From NCBI GenBank assembly GCA_934875675.1, contig CAKXIK010000004.1:22006-85025 (forward strand): DNA of 63,020 nucleotides, in the 5' to 3' direction. The stretch comes from an uncultured bacterium. GTDB taxonomy: Bacteria > Bacillota > Clostridia > Oscillospirales > Acutalibacteraceae. A program made the translations under genes and the position numbers. Each line of letters starts with the position of its first letter. Position 1 is the stretch's first letter. This document shows positions 25,130-33,938 of the stretch, piece by piece. The notes beneath the pieces are model-generated. The model saw nothing but the letters and a program-made list of their open reading frames with translations, had not been told where the DNA came from and searched no databases.

Positions 25130-25942
25130 TCACAGATTCGCCAACCGGTCATAGCAGGCGCAAAGGTCCTCCAGCGTATGTGTCTCATGCCAACCGGATT
25201 CAAACGTAAACAATCCCCGGTAATCACTCTCTCGAAGGTTGCCAAGCAGAGCCGGCCAATCTATTTTCCCCTCAAACGGAAGCAGATGGCGCTCGTCAAT
25301 AAAATCATAATCGGAAACATGCAGCGTGATAATTTTATCCGCCACTGCATGAATATACTCGGCATTGGTCTGCAAAAGGCTGTGATTCGTGTCAAAACAG
25401 ACATACAATCCGGGAACTGCGTCTAAAAGCCGGTTCATTTCCTGAGGTGTGCGGCAAAGACAGCTGCGCGGCAGATTTTCCGCTGCAATCCGGATTCCAA
25501 GCGGCTCGGCAACCTGTACAAGATCGCGAAAACTCTTGATCGCCTGCTCCATTCTCAAATCGCGTTGCTCCTGTGGCACCGGCTCCAAACACGGGTGAAC
25601 CACAACGATAGGAATGGAGATCTGACCGGCAGCCCGAATCAACGCAGTTTGCAGCTGCACGCTTTCTGTTCGCAGCAATTCATCGGGAGAGGCAAGATCA
25701 ATTTCCACGCCTTTTCCCCAGAACGGCAGGTGAAGCGATGTTATTTTTACTCCGTATTTTTGCGCCATCTGTGCTGCTTTTTGCGGATTCTTTTCAAAAT
25801 CCAACTCCCCGTTAAGCTTATGCAGTGCAAGGGAAAGTTCCACCGCACCAATTCCGTTTTCCTCGCATTCTGCCAAAAATTGCTCATCAAATCTGCCGTA
25901 AAAACCAGAGGAAACCGCAATAGACCAAAAATCAGATTGCAT
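25130..25942 (-). CDS. TIM-barrel sugar isomerase/epimerase or endonuclease IV-like protein
   Basis: A 270-residue AP-endonuclease-2/xylose-isomerase-like TIM barrel. Metal-ligand-bearing strand ends are visible: GVKITSLHLPFWG, IPIVVVHPCLEPVP, IRIAAENLPRS, VCFDTNHSLL (DxNH) and KIITLHVSDYDFIDERHLLPFEG, the last a classic His/Asp pair of IolE/hydroxypyruvate-isomerase relatives. A DNA repair role is less likely because the family's full nine-residue zinc set is not obvious. It sits 18 bp behind tsaD as the last gene of the probable leuC operon. Substrate unknown; probably a sugar or inositol derivative. Confidence 0.75.
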   Translation of the reverse strand: MQSDFWSIAVSSGFYGRFDEQFLAECEENGIGAVELSLALHKLNGELDFEKNPQKAAQMAQKYGVKITSLHLPFWGKGVEIDLASPDELLRTESVQLQTALIRAAGQISIPIVVVHPCLEPVPQEQRDLRMEQAIKSFRDLVQVAEPLGIRIAAENLPRSCLCRTPQEMNRLLDAVPGLYVCFDTNHSLLQTNAEYIHAVADKIITLHVSDYDFIDERHLLPFEGKIDWPALLGNLRESDYRGLFTFESGWHETHTLEDLCACYDRLANL

Positions 25943-25960
25943 GATATCCGCTCCTGCTTT

Positions 25961-26974
25961 TCATTTTCTCAAATCAATCGGCAGAGATGCCACTGCATTG
26001 AGCTTTGCATCCGCCAGATTGCCCGCCTGAAATTCATAAAATCCCTGTGCTCCCACCATTGCGCCGTTATCACCGCAGAGCGAAAGCGGCGGCATGAACA
26101 AGCGTCTTCCGCTTTTTTTGCATTCCGTTTCCAACCGGGAACGCAGCTCCGAATTTGCCGAAACGCCTCCCGCTGTCACCAGGGTTTGATAGCCCAGATC
26201 GTTGGCCGCGAGCAGGAAATTTTCCGCAAGCATATTCACCACCGCACGGCGAAAGGATGCCGAAAGATCGGCAACCGGCAAGGTTTCTCCCTTTTGCTGT
26301 GCATTGTGAATCAGATTAATCACGGCGGTTTTCAGTCCAGAAAAGCTGAAATCATAGGGGCTTCCTGTCACATGCGGGCGGGGCAGCACAAATGCATTCG
26401 GATTTCCTCCCTGCGCCACCTTATCCAGATGCACGCCGCCGGGATATGGCATTCCCATTGCGCGCGCGGCTTTGTCGAACGCTTCCCCGGCTGCGTCGTC
26501 GCGTGTCCGTCCCACAACGCGCATCGTGGTGTAATCCTGCACCTCCACAATGTGGCTGTGCCCGCCGGATACCACCAAGCAGAGAAACGGCGGCTTCAGC
26601 TCCTCATGTGCAAGGTAATTGGCTGCAATGTGTGATCGGAGGTGATGCACACCCACGAGCGGAAGTCCGTTTGCCGCCGCAAATCCCTTGGCAAAATTAA
26701 CACCCACCAACAGCGAGCCAATCAACCCGGGGGCAAAGGTGACAGCAACCGCATCCAGCTGATCCGGGGTTAGCTGTGCCTGGTCGAGCGCACCCTGCAC
26801 CACCGCGCAGATGTTTTCGGTGTGGCGGCGGGATGCGATCTCCGGCACGACACCGCCGTATTTTTTATGTTCCTCCACTTGTGACGCCAACACATTGGAG
26901 AGGATTTTTCGTCCATCCTCCACCACGGCTGCTCCGGTATCGTCGCAGGAGGATTCGATTGCCAGAATTCGCAT
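25961..26974 (-). CDS. tsaD: tRNA N6-adenosine threonylcarbamoyltransferase
   Basis: Catalytic subunit that transfers threonylcarbamoyl to A37 of ANN-decoding tRNAs. The 337-residue ASKHA-fold protein shows MRILAIESSCDDTGAAV at the N-terminus, the HxxxH metal motif (VGVHHLRSHIAANYL), SGGHSHI and the C-terminal PPLSLCGDNGAMVGAQG. An open frame extends 112 residues upstream, but that part overlaps rimI and is not family-like; GGACGG precedes ATG 26974. rimI lies just upstream, as usual, but tsaB and tsaE, which normally accompany it, are absent from the window. Confidence 0.96.
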   Translation of the reverse strand: MRILAIESSCDDTGAAVVEDGRKILSNVLASQVEEHKKYGGVVPEIASRRHTENICAVVQGALDQAQLTPDQLDAVAVTFAPGLIGSLLVGVNFAKGFAAANGLPLVGVHHLRSHIAANYLAHEELKPPFLCLVVSGGHSHIVEVQDYTTMRVVGRTRDDAAGEAFDKAARAMGMPYPGGVHLDKVAQGGNPNAFVLPRPHVTGSPYDFSFSGLKTAVINLIHNAQQKGETLPVADLSASFRRAVVNMLAENFLLAANDLGYQTLVTAGGVSANSELRSRLETECKKSGRRLFMPPLSLCGDNGAMVGAQGFYEFQAGNLADAKLNAVASLPIDLRK

Positions 26975-27009
26975 GAAATGACCGTCCTTTTTTATTTCTT
27001 CACTGCAGG

Positions 27010-27456
27010 TTATCCATTTGTCCATGTCATCAAAACCGCATCCTCGGTTGGTTTGCGGTAAAAATCGCGCCGATTGCCAACCGGAACAAAGTCTTCGCTT
27101 TGGTAGAGCGCAATGGCCGCCTGGTTGGAAGCGCGGACCTCGAGCGTCAAAAATGAAAGGCTGCGCTCCCGGCAGCGGTTTTTCAGCATCTGCACGAGCG
27201 CGCGTCCAATGCCTTGCCCGCGGAACTGAGAAAAAACTGCAACATCGGTCACGGCGCCCTCGTCCAACACAAAGCTCATACCTGCATAGCCCGCAACTGC
27301 TCCGCCGCACAGTGCAACAAACAGCTCTGTGTTTTCACTGGCAAGAGCCTCTTCCAAAAGCGAACGCGACCATGGCTCAGAAAAACATTCCCGCTCCAAC
27401 TGCTCCACCGCATCCAGATGCTCCCGCGCAAACGGAACCATACGTAATTCACACAT
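27010..27456 (-). CDS. rimI: Ribosomal protein S18 alanine N-acetyltransferase-like GNAT protein
   Basis: A 148-residue single-domain GNAT acetyltransferase that uses acetyl-CoA. Motif A, the pyrophosphate loop, is FRGQGIGRALVQML; motif B contains LEVRASNQAAIALYQSEDF, a RimI signature; the protein starts with LERECFSEPWSRSLLEEAL, also RimI-like. It probably acetylates the N-terminus of ribosomal protein S18, although relatives modify other proteins. Its start overlaps the end of the phosphatase gene by 8 bp and tsaD follows 35 bp later, the common rimI-tsaD order. Confidence 0.9.
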   Translation of the reverse strand: MCELRMVPFAREHLDAVEQLERECFSEPWSRSLLEEALASENTELFVALCGGAVAGYAGMSFVLDEGAVTDVAVFSQFRGQGIGRALVQMLKNRCRERSLSFLTLEVRASNQAAIALYQSEDFVPVGNRRDFYRKPTEDAVLMTWTNG

Positions 27457-27877
27457 AGCTTTTCACCCGCTGCATCAAAATCCCGAGTGCCGCAGCCAAT
27501 TCCTCGCGGCAGGCGCGGTAAGCCGGCAAATCCTCGCCGAACGGGTCGCGGATATCGCCCAGAATATAAATTTTTTCTTGCGGCGCACCGGCCTGTCCCA
27601 AAATATAGGCATGCGTGGAGCTGACCGTTGCAATCAAATCGGCCGCCGCAAGGTCGTTCCCTGTCAGCCGATGAGAAAGGTGTTGCTCAAGATCAACGCC
27701 GATTTCGCGGCAAGCCTGAACCGCATGGACGGAAGCAGGCTGTCCCTCAATCGCACTGATTCCTGCGCTGGAGATGCGCAGGGAAAAAAGCCGCTCTCTG
27801 GCGGCAAGCTGGGCAAACATTCCTGCCGCCATCGGACTGCGGCAGGTGTTCCCTGTACACACAAATAAAATATTCAC
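27449..27877 (-). CDS. ywlE: Low-molecular-weight phosphatase, probably protein-arginine phosphatase
   Basis: A 142-residue LMW phosphatase. The P-loop near the N-terminus is VCTGNTCRSPM, with catalytic Cys7 and Arg13; the general acid loop is GDIRDPFGEDLPAY. In true tyrosine phosphatases the fifth P-loop residue is usually Ile or Leu. Thr at position 11 is the feature that gives YwlE specificity for phosphoarginine, and it is present here. YwlE reverses McsB arginine marks that target proteins to ClpC-ClpP. No mcsB is in the window, though a zinc-finger Clp ATPase lies at 39-41 kb. The start is GTG. It overlaps rimI by 8 bp and follows leuD by 30 bp. Confidence 0.82.
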   Translation of the reverse strand: MNILFVCTGNTCRSPMAAGMFAQLAARERLFSLRISSAGISAIEGQPASVHAVQACREIGVDLEQHLSHRLTGNDLAAADLIATVSSTHAYILGQAGAPQEKIYILGDIRDPFGEDLPAYRACREELAAALGILMQRVKSYV

Positions 27878-27907
27878 GTCCTACGGACTCTCCTTATTGG
27901 TAGTCAT

Positions 27908-28393
27908 TCAGTTCCCGCGGATGGAATTGAGCAAACCGCCCTTTTGGATGATATTCTGAATAAACGGCGGGAACGGCTCTGCCTGATAGGTTTTGCCGGT
28001 GGTGTTGTCGGTGATCACGCCCGTGTCAAAATCAACATGCACCTCGTCGCCTTCGCTAATCTCGTTTGCTGCCTCATCACATTCCAGAATCGCAAGGCCG
28101 ATATTGATGGCGTTGCGGTAAAAAATGCGTGCAAATGTGGATGCAATTACGCACGAAACGCCGCTTGCCTTAATCGCAATCGGTGCATGCTCACGCGAAG
28201 AACCGCAGCCGAAATTCTTTTTCGCCACAATAATATCGCCCGCCTGAACCTTATTGACAAAATCCTTGTCAATGTCCTCCATGCAGTGGGAGGCAAGCTC
28301 CTCGTGCGAAGTGGTATTCAGATAACGCGCCGGAATAATCACGTCGGTATCAATATTATCTCCAAATTTATGGACTTTTCCCTGTGCAATCAT
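27908..28393 (-). CDS. leuD: 3-isopropylmalate dehydratase small subunit
   Basis: Swivelling small subunit of isopropylmalate isomerase in leucine synthesis. The 161-residue length is that of the short archaeal/clostridial LeuD. KFGDNIDTDVIIPARYL is the family N-terminus and FGCGSSREHAPIAIKASG is the substrate-recognition loop. The frame is open 13 codons upstream, overlapping leuC, but ATG 28393 fits the family and has GGCGGG before it. It forms the functional enzyme with LeuC directly upstream. Confidence 0.95.
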   Translation of the reverse strand: MIAQGKVHKFGDNIDTDVIIPARYLNTTSHEELASHCMEDIDKDFVNKVQAGDIIVAKKNFGCGSSREHAPIAIKASGVSCVIASTFARIFYRNAINIGLAILECDEAANEISEGDEVHVDFDTGVITDNTTGKTYQAEPFPPFIQNIIQKGGLLNSIRGN

Positions 28394-28428
28394 TTCAAAT
28401 GCCCGCCTTTCATAATTCGTTGGGTCTA

Positions 28429-29688
28429 TCACAGCTTTGCCGGGTCGGTGATGTAGCCCGTGATGGCACTGGCAGCTGCAACGGCAGGGCTTGCCAGATA
28501 AACCTCAGACTCAATATGACCCATGCGGCCGACAAAATTTCGGTTGGTAGTTGCAACCGCACGCTCCCCCTTGCCCAGAATGCCCATATGTCCGCCAAGG
28601 CACGGGCCGCAGGTCGGTGTAGAAACAATCGCCTCTGCCTCAATAAACGTTTGCAGCAGGCCTTCCTTCATCGCATCCAGATAAATCTGCTGCGTTGCGG
28701 GAATCACGATGCAGCGCACCCATTTTGCCACCTTGCGGTTTTTGAGCAGCGCAGCAGCAGCGCGCAGATCCTCCATGCGCCCGTTGGTGCAGGAGCCAAT
28801 GACCACCTGATCGATCTTCACCTCACCGACCTCGTCAATCGTGCGCGTGTTGGACGGCAGGTGCGGGAAGGAAACCGTGGGACGCAGCGCAGAAAGATCA
28901 ATCGTATAGGTTGCGGTATATTCGGCATCCTCATCGGCGGCATATTCCACCGGAGTGCGCTGGAAACGTCCCTTGATATATTCGCGCGTTACATCATCCA
29001 CCGGGAAAATCCCGTTCTTTGCGCCCGCTTCGATTGCCATATTTGCAATGCAGAGGCGGTCGTCCATCGAAAGACTTTGTACCCCATCGCCGGTAAACTC
29101 CATAGACTGATAGAGAGCGCCGTCTACGCCGATCAATCCGATGATATGAAGGATGACGTCTTTTCCGCTGACAAACTCCGGCAGCGAACCGGTGAGGACA
29201 AAACGGATTGCAGACGGAACCTTGAACCATGCCTTACCGGAAATCATGCCCGCAGCCATATCCGTGGAACCGACACCGGTGGAAAATGCGCCCAATGCGC
29301 CATAAGTACAGGTGTGGGAATCCGCACCGATGATGCAGTCTCCGGGGCCCACGATTCCCTGCTCCGGCAGCAGTGCATGCTCAATGCCAACGCGGCCGAC
29401 GTCATAATAATGCAGAATATCATACTGGTTTGCAAAATTGCGCACCAATCGGCACTGCTCTGCCGCTTTAATATCCTTGTTCGGTGTAAAATGATCCATC
29501 GTGAGCGTGATACGGCTGCGATCAAAAACGGAATCTGCACCCGCCTTTTCAAATTCCTTAACTGCAACGGAAGCGGTAATGTCATTGCCGTGAACAATAT
29601 CGAGCTTCGCTTCAATCAGCTGACCAGCCTTGACCTCCTTGAGTCCCGCATGTGCGGCAAGAATTTTCTGCGTCATTGTCATTCCCAT
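28429..29688 (-). CDS. leuC: 3-isopropylmalate dehydratase large subunit
   Basis: Aconitase-family [4Fe-4S] enzyme that, with LeuD, isomerises 2- to 3-isopropylmalate. The 419-residue length is the short two-subunit type. Cluster ligands and active-site loops are present: VIGSCTNGRMEDL, PTCGPCLGGHMG, and the substrate loop GADSHTCTYGALGAFSTGVGS. GGAAGGA lies 8 nt before ATG 29688. leuA and leuB are not adjacent. It heads a minus-strand gene run (leuC, leuD, ywlE, rimI, tsaD, TIM-barrel) with gaps of 36 bp or less, from a consensus promoter at 29764-29792. Confidence 0.95.
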   Translation of the reverse strand: MGMTMTQKILAAHAGLKEVKAGQLIEAKLDIVHGNDITASVAVKEFEKAGADSVFDRSRITLTMDHFTPNKDIKAAEQCRLVRNFANQYDILHYYDVGRVGIEHALLPEQGIVGPGDCIIGADSHTCTYGALGAFSTGVGSTDMAAGMISGKAWFKVPSAIRFVLTGSLPEFVSGKDVILHIIGLIGVDGALYQSMEFTGDGVQSLSMDDRLCIANMAIEAGAKNGIFPVDDVTREYIKGRFQRTPVEYAADEDAEYTATYTIDLSALRPTVSFPHLPSNTRTIDEVGEVKIDQVVIGSCTNGRMEDLRAAAALLKNRKVAKWVRCIVIPATQQIYLDAMKEGLLQTFIEAEAIVSTPTCGPCLGGHMGILGKGERAVATTNRNFVGRMGHIESEVYLASPAVAAASAITGYITDPAKL

Positions 29689-29763
29689 ACCGGTGATCCT
29701 TCCTTTCAGGTAACGGTGATGCAGGACACCACCGCCATAGATTTCAAAAAACTAATAAAGATT

Positions 29764-29792
29764 ATTATAAATCAATTCCCCACCTCTTGCAA
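29764..29792 (-). promoter_or_regulatory. Sigma-A promoter of the leuC operon
   Basis: Minus strand: TTGCAA (29792-29787), 17-bp spacer, TATAAT (29769-29764). The short leader contains a GGTGGTG/CATCACC hairpin near 29720 but no T-box or leucine-rich leader peptide that I can see. Confidence 0.72.
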
Positions 29793-29901
29793 CCATCGCG
29801 GCACCGCAAAACAAAAAAAGCAGCGCTTTTGTCATTCATCACAAAAAAGCATTCGAAATACACCTGTACGCAGGGCAAAGGCATGATTTTGTCGAAATTC
29901 C

Positions 29902-29930
29902 TTGCACTGGAGCAAAGAAAAGTCTATAAT
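29902..29930 (+). promoter_or_regulatory. Sigma-A promoter of apgM
   Basis: TTGCAC (29902-29907), 17-bp spacer, TATAAT (29925-29930). Confidence 0.75.
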
Positions 29931-30034
29931 AGTAGCATAAATTTTTGTCTTCGTGTGGCGTACATATGTCTCTCAATGATGCTGTCCGGTCTGCGTCATG
30001 AACCTGCCGGGCTTTGAAAGGTTTGATTTTGATC

Positions 30035-31246
30035 ATGAAATACGCAGTTGTGCTTTGTGACGGGATGGCAGATTACCCCGTTGAAGAGCTGAACGGCAAA
30101 ACGCCGATGATGGTAGCCTCCAAGCCAACCATGGATCGCCTTGCACAAAATGGCACCGTGGGGCTGGTCAAAACCGTGGATGATTCCATGACGCCCGGCA
30201 GCGATGTTGCCAATCTTTCCGCGATGGGCTATGACCCCAAAATTTATTATTCCGGTCGCTCTCCTTTGGAAGCCGTCAGCATGGGCATCAATCTTCATGA
30301 TACGGACGTAACCGTGCGATGTAATCTTGTCACGCTTTCGGAAGATGAACCGTTTTCTCAAAAGAAACTGGTGGATTATTGTGCGGATGATATTTCCACA
30401 GAAGAGGCAAAGCAGCTGATTCAGGCGGTTCAAAAGGTACTTGGCAGCGAGGAATTCACCTTTTACCCCGGCGTAAGTTACCGCCACTGCCTTGTCTGGA
30501 GCAATGGTGTGCTTGATCTTGGCGAGTTGACTCCCCCGCACGATATCCCCGGCAGAGTGATTGAAGAATACTTGTCAAAGGTACCTGCTGCACAGCCCTT
30601 GTGTGAATTGATGGAACGCGCCTATATGGTACTGAAGGATCACCCTGTGAACCAGGCACGCATCGCCCGGGGAAAACGCCCCGGTAACGGAATCTGGCTT
30701 TGGGGGCAGGGCTTCCGTCCTCGGCTGGATGGCTTTACCGAGAAATTCGGGCTCAAGGGTTCTGTAATTTCTGCTGTCGATCTCATCAAAGGGATTGGCG
30801 TTTGTGCCGGAATGCATGTTTGCAATATTCCCGGCGCAACCGGATACATGGATACCAATTTTGAGGGCAAAATGCAGGCAGCACTTGACGAACTTGCAAA
30901 CGGTCAGGATTTTGTTTACATCCATCTGGAAGCACCGGATGAATGCGGTCACCGCCATGAGGTGGAAAATAAGGTTCGTTCGCTGGAGCTGATCGATTCG
31001 CGTGTGATTGCTCCGCTGCTTGCCGGGCTTGATTCTTACGAAAATTATCGTGTACTGGTGCTGCCCGATCATCCGACACCGCTGGTAACCCGTACTCATG
31101 CACGCGATGCCGTTCCCTTTGTGATGTTTGAGAAAAAAGCACCGAAGGAAAGCGGAATTACGCGTTTCGATGAGGAAAGCGCAAAGTCCACCGGACTTTC
31201 TATTCCGCGCGGCTGCGAACTGATGGACTTGTTCCTGAAAAAGTAA
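30035..31246 (+). CDS. apgM: Cofactor-independent phosphoglycerate mutase, archaeal type
   Basis: Interconverts 3- and 2-phosphoglycerate in glycolysis. The 403-residue protein belongs to the ApgM branch of the alkaline-phosphatase superfamily. It has the metal-binding N-terminus VVLCDGMADYP, the nucleophile region MTPGSDVANLSAMGYDP, the HRHEVENKV metal segment and VLPDHPTPLVTRTHARDAVPF near the C-terminus. This form is common in Clostridia alongside or instead of GpmI. GAAAGG precedes ATG 30035; an upstream ATG at 30014 is less well placed. Single gene with its own promoter and terminator. Confidence 0.94.
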   Translation: MKYAVVLCDGMADYPVEELNGKTPMMVASKPTMDRLAQNGTVGLVKTVDDSMTPGSDVANLSAMGYDPKIYYSGRSPLEAVSMGINLHDTDVTVRCNLVTLSEDEPFSQKKLVDYCADDISTEEAKQLIQAVQKVLGSEEFTFYPGVSYRHCLVWSNGVLDLGELTPPHDIPGRVIEEYLSKVPAAQPLCELMERAYMVLKDHPVNQARIARGKRPGNGIWLWGQGFRPRLDGFTEKFGLKGSVISAVDLIKGIGVCAGMHVCNIPGATGYMDTNFEGKMQAALDELANGQDFVYIHLEAPDECGHRHEVENKVRSLELIDSRVIAPLLAGLDSYENYRVLVLPDHPTPLVTRTHARDAVPFVMFEKKAPKESGITRFDEESAKSTGLSIPRGCELMDLFLKK

Positions 31247-31279
31247 ACTTTAAACCGCAAACAATATAAGTTTCATTGC

Positions 31280-31323
31280 AAAAAGGGATGCTGCAGATTA
31301 CAAATTTGCAGCATCCCTTTTTT
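31280..31323 (+). terminator. Bidirectional terminator between apgM and metK
   Basis: AAAAAGGGATGCTGCA pairs perfectly with TGCAGCATCCCTTTTT; T runs on both strands serve the convergent genes. Confidence 0.9.
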
Positions 31324-31370
31324 AATTTGTATTCATTGCATGCGGTTCCGATTGCAAACCAAAACCAATA

Positions 31371-32561
31371 TCACAGCGCAGAAACGGCAGCCTTAAGCGC
31401 ATCGGCACGATCGGTTTTCTCCCATGAAACACCCAGTTCCTCACGCCCCATATGACCATAAGCGGCAAGCGGCAGATAACGTGTATGGCGCAAATCAAGA
31501 TCGCGGATGATTGCAGCCGGGCGCAGATCAAACACCTTGCAAACTGCTTTTTGCAGCACGTCATCGCTGACGGATCCCGTGCCGAACGAATCCACAAACA
31601 CAGAAACCGGCCGTGCAACGCCAATCGCATAGGCAAGCTGCACTTCACAGCGGCGTGCCAATCCGGCAGCCACAATATTCTTCGCAACCCAGCGAGACGC
31701 ATATGCCGCGGAACGGTCAACCTTGGTGGGGTCTTTGCCGGAAAAACATCCGCCACCATGACGGGCATATCCGCCGTAGGTATCCACAATAATTTTGCGT
31801 CCGGTCAATCCGCTGTCTCCCGCAGGACCGCCAACTACAAAACGGCCTGTCGGATTGATATAAGTCTTGATATCGCCTTTGTCAAGCTCCTTGGGAATCA
31901 CCGGCGCAATCACCTCACGAATAAGGTCCGCACGAATCTGTTCCAAAGAAACCTCGGGTGCATGCTGGGTTGAAATCACGATTGTATCAAGTCGAAGCGG
32001 ACGGTTTTGCTCGTCAAATTCCACCGTAACCTGTGTTTTGCCATCCGGACGAAGATAGGAAAGCGTTTTGTCACGGCGCACCTGAGCCAAACGCCGCGCC
32101 AGTTTATGAGCCAGCGAAGCAGTCAGCGGCATCAATTCCGGTGTTTCATCGCAGGCATAGCCAAACATCATACCCTGATCTCCGGCTCCGATTTTATCGA
32201 GCGCGTCATTTTCCCCACCGCGAGCCTCCAGAGAATCGTTAACACCCATCGCAATATCTGGCGACTGATTGTCAATCGAGGTCAGAACCGCGCAGCTGTC
32301 GCCGTCAAAGCCGCAGCTTGGGTCGTCGTAGCCAATTTCTTTTACTGTGCGGCGCACAATTGCCGGAATATCAACATAGCAATTGGTCGAAATCTCGCCC
32401 ATCACATGCACCATACCGGTAGTTGCCGTTGTTTCGCACGCGACATGCGCATTTTCATCCTGTGAAAGAATCTCATCGAGGATTGCATCGGAAATCTGAT
32501 CGCAGACTTTATCGGGATGTCCCTCCGTTACGGATTCAGACGTAAAAAAGTGAGTTGCCAT
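31371..32561 (-). CDS. metK: S-adenosylmethionine synthetase
   Basis: Makes SAM from methionine and ATP. The 396-residue protein shows EGHPDKVCDQISDAILDE at the N-terminus, the GAGDQGMMFGYACDE loop, and GGGCFSGKDPTKVDRSAAY, all family signatures. GAAAGGAG precedes ATG 32561; a 12-residue upstream extension would enter the leader terminator. It is controlled by a SAM-I riboswitch and a perfect consensus promoter, so it is feedback-regulated by its product. Monocistronic. Confidence 0.97.
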   Translation of the reverse strand: MATHFFTSESVTEGHPDKVCDQISDAILDEILSQDENAHVACETTATTGMVHVMGEISTNCYVDIPAIVRRTVKEIGYDDPSCGFDGDSCAVLTSIDNQSPDIAMGVNDSLEARGGENDALDKIGAGDQGMMFGYACDETPELMPLTASLAHKLARRLAQVRRDKTLSYLRPDGKTQVTVEFDEQNRPLRLDTIVISTQHAPEVSLEQIRADLIREVIAPVIPKELDKGDIKTYINPTGRFVVGGPAGDSGLTGRKIIVDTYGGYARHGGGCFSGKDPTKVDRSAAYASRWVAKNIVAAGLARRCEVQLAYAIGVARPVSVFVDSFGTGSVSDDVLQKAVCKVFDLRPAAIIRDLDLRHTRYLPLAAYGHMGREELGVSWEKTDRADALKAAVSAL

Positions 32562-32588
32562 TTTGTTGCTCCTTTCATTTAGACACAC

Positions 32589-32725
32589 AAAAAACACGCC
32601 GGGCGAAACAGACCGTCTGGCGTGTCACCACCTCATCTGTCGGTTTTCACCGCAGGAATTGGCACCTTGCGCAATGCAGGTTGCCGGGCATCATCGGGCC
32701 TGTCCCTCCGCCTCTCGTGATAAGG
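32589..32725 (-). promoter_or_regulatory. SAM-I riboswitch (S-box) with terminator, upstream of metK
   Basis: On the minus strand the leader begins CTTATCACGAGAGGCGGAGGG, then GGCCCGATGATGCCCGGCAACC, the conserved S-box core with its K-turn and P1-P3 elements, and ends in GATGAGG. A terminator follows: ACACGCC (32625-32619) with GGCGTGT (32600-32594), then T6. SAM binding should favour termination before metK. Confidence 0.95.
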
Positions 32726-32749
32726 AAATATTTAATTTTCTTTGCTTTT

Positions 32750-32778
32750 ATTATAGCAAAACTCGTATCACTTGTCAA
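32750..32778 (-). promoter_or_regulatory. Consensus sigma-A promoter of metK
   Basis: Minus strand: TTGACA (32778-32773), 17-bp spacer, TATAAT (32755-32750). Both hexamers are perfect. Confidence 0.88.
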
Positions 32779-32855
32779 CCTGGCGTGTGTTCTTATCTGG
32801 CTCCACTTTTTTACAACAAACACGGTATTCGCCCGTGCTTAAGCGGTTAGGACCA

Positions 32856-33875
32856 CTATTCCAGGCACAACTGCATCAAATCGTCCACATCCGCAGTCGC
32901 CAGGCATTCCACGGTATCACTGGCACCGTAATAAATTTTTACCTCGCCGCTATCCTCCAAAATCATGCCGCCAGGAAAAATCACATTGGTTCGGAATCCG
33001 GTGTCAACCTCCCATTCGGTCTCCGGTGCAAGAAGCGGTTTCTTGCTGTAACCAATGATTCGATTCGGATTTTCAAGATCGAGCAGCATAATTCCGGCAC
33101 AATAACATTTTTGCCAGGATGATTCCCATCCGTTCTTACCGCGGGTTCGGTCAATTTGCACCGAATGAAAAAGCGTCAGCCAGCCTTTGCTTGTTTTAAT
33201 CGGCGGTGCACCGGGTCCTACCTTATCATTGGAGAACGGAACATCCTCCACTGCAAGCAAAAGAGAACTGTCTCCCCAATACCGCAGATCCGGCGAATAT
33301 GAAATCCACGCATCAAAACGATCCACTCCGCCGCGGGAATAGACCGGAAACGGACGTTCCAACCGCACATACCGCCCGCCAATCTTTTCTGGAAAAAGCA
33401 CCATATTACGGTTGTCCGGCACTGTCAGGCTCAGGATATCGATCTTGCTGAAATCTTCTGTTACTGCAATTCCGCCCCGCAGTCCGTGGCGCGTATCCAT
33501 TGCAAAACAGAGATAGCACTTTCCGTCAATTACCGTCAGCCGCGGATCATACACTCGCTGAACCTCGGGATCACCCAGAATTTCAGCATTCCAAATTGGT
33601 TTTGGAGCAACATTCCAGCAAATTCCATCATCACTGGTGGCCAGTCCCAATTGCGTTTTCGGAATCTGACTGACCTCTCCTTTTCCTTGTTTTAGTTCTT
33701 CAAAATTATAGTCATCACGGAATACCATCACATATTTTCCGTTGTATTTTGTCACTCCTGCATTAAACACAAGGTCTGCTTCATACGGAACATCATCTTT
33801 GGTAAGGATCGGCGCGCCGCCATTGAAACGGGTAATCACGGGACTGCTGAAATACTCGGTCATCATCTTTGGCAT
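32856..33875 (-). CDS. GH130 family glycoside phosphorylase (beta-mannoside type)
   Basis: A 339-residue five-bladed propeller enzyme of GH130, which cleaves beta-mannosidic bonds with phosphate to give mannose 1-phosphate. Matching segments are NGGAPILTKDDVPYEADLVFNAGV, YVMVFRDDY, VQRVYDPRLTVIDGKCYLCFAMD (with the catalytic Asp region), RLERPFPVYSRGG, and GPGAPPIKTSKGWLTLFHS. The length and N-terminus fit the mannosyl-oligosaccharide phosphorylase subgroup more than the longer mannosyl-glucose phosphorylases, but the exact substrate is inference. GGAGGAGAG lies before ATG 33875; the longer frame start is rejected. It stands alone, with a 16-bp palindrome in its leader that may be an operator. 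Confidence 0.88.
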   Translation of the reverse strand: MPKMMTEYFSSPVITRFNGGAPILTKDDVPYEADLVFNAGVTKYNGKYVMVFRDDYNFEELKQGKGEVSQIPKTQLGLATSDDGICWNVAPKPIWNAEILGDPEVQRVYDPRLTVIDGKCYLCFAMDTRHGLRGGIAVTEDFSKIDILSLTVPDNRNMVLFPEKIGGRYVRLERPFPVYSRGGVDRFDAWISYSPDLRYWGDSSLLLAVEDVPFSNDKVGPGAPPIKTSKGWLTLFHSVQIDRTRGKNGWESSWQKCYCAGIMLLDLENPNRIIGYSKKPLLAPETEWEVDTGFRTNVIFPGGMILEDSGEVKIYYGASDTVECLATADVDDLMQLCLE

Positions 33876-33922
33876 GTGTCTCTCTCCTCCGTTTTTTGGG
33901 TTGCTCTTTTTATTTTTGCTGT

Positions 33923-33938
33923 ATGGTGTAAACACCAT
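33923..33938. promoter_or_regulatory. Candidate operator upstream of the GH130 gene
   Basis: ATGGTGTAAACACCAT is a perfect 7-2-7 inverted repeat ~48 bp upstream of the GH130 start. The size and symmetry suit a LacI- or GntR-type sugar repressor. The regulator is not in the window. Confidence 0.45.

Noticed and set aside
26975..27310. 112-residue N-terminal extension of TsaD
   Set aside because: It overlaps rimI on the same strand in another frame and is unlike any TsaD; the family N-terminus MRILAIESSCDD starts at 26974.
29690..29760. T-box or leader-peptide attenuator before leuC
   Set aside because: No T-box core and no run of Leu codons; only a small hairpin.
23017..29886. Very long open frames opposite pckG (plus strand, 549 codons) and leuC (plus strand, 500 codons)
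   Set aside because: They lie antisense to genes with complete family motifs, have no ribosome sites and read as low-complexity His/Arg/Cys-rich protein; they are shadows of GC-biased codon use. The same applies to those opposite thrS, pflB, clpE, dnaE and murB.
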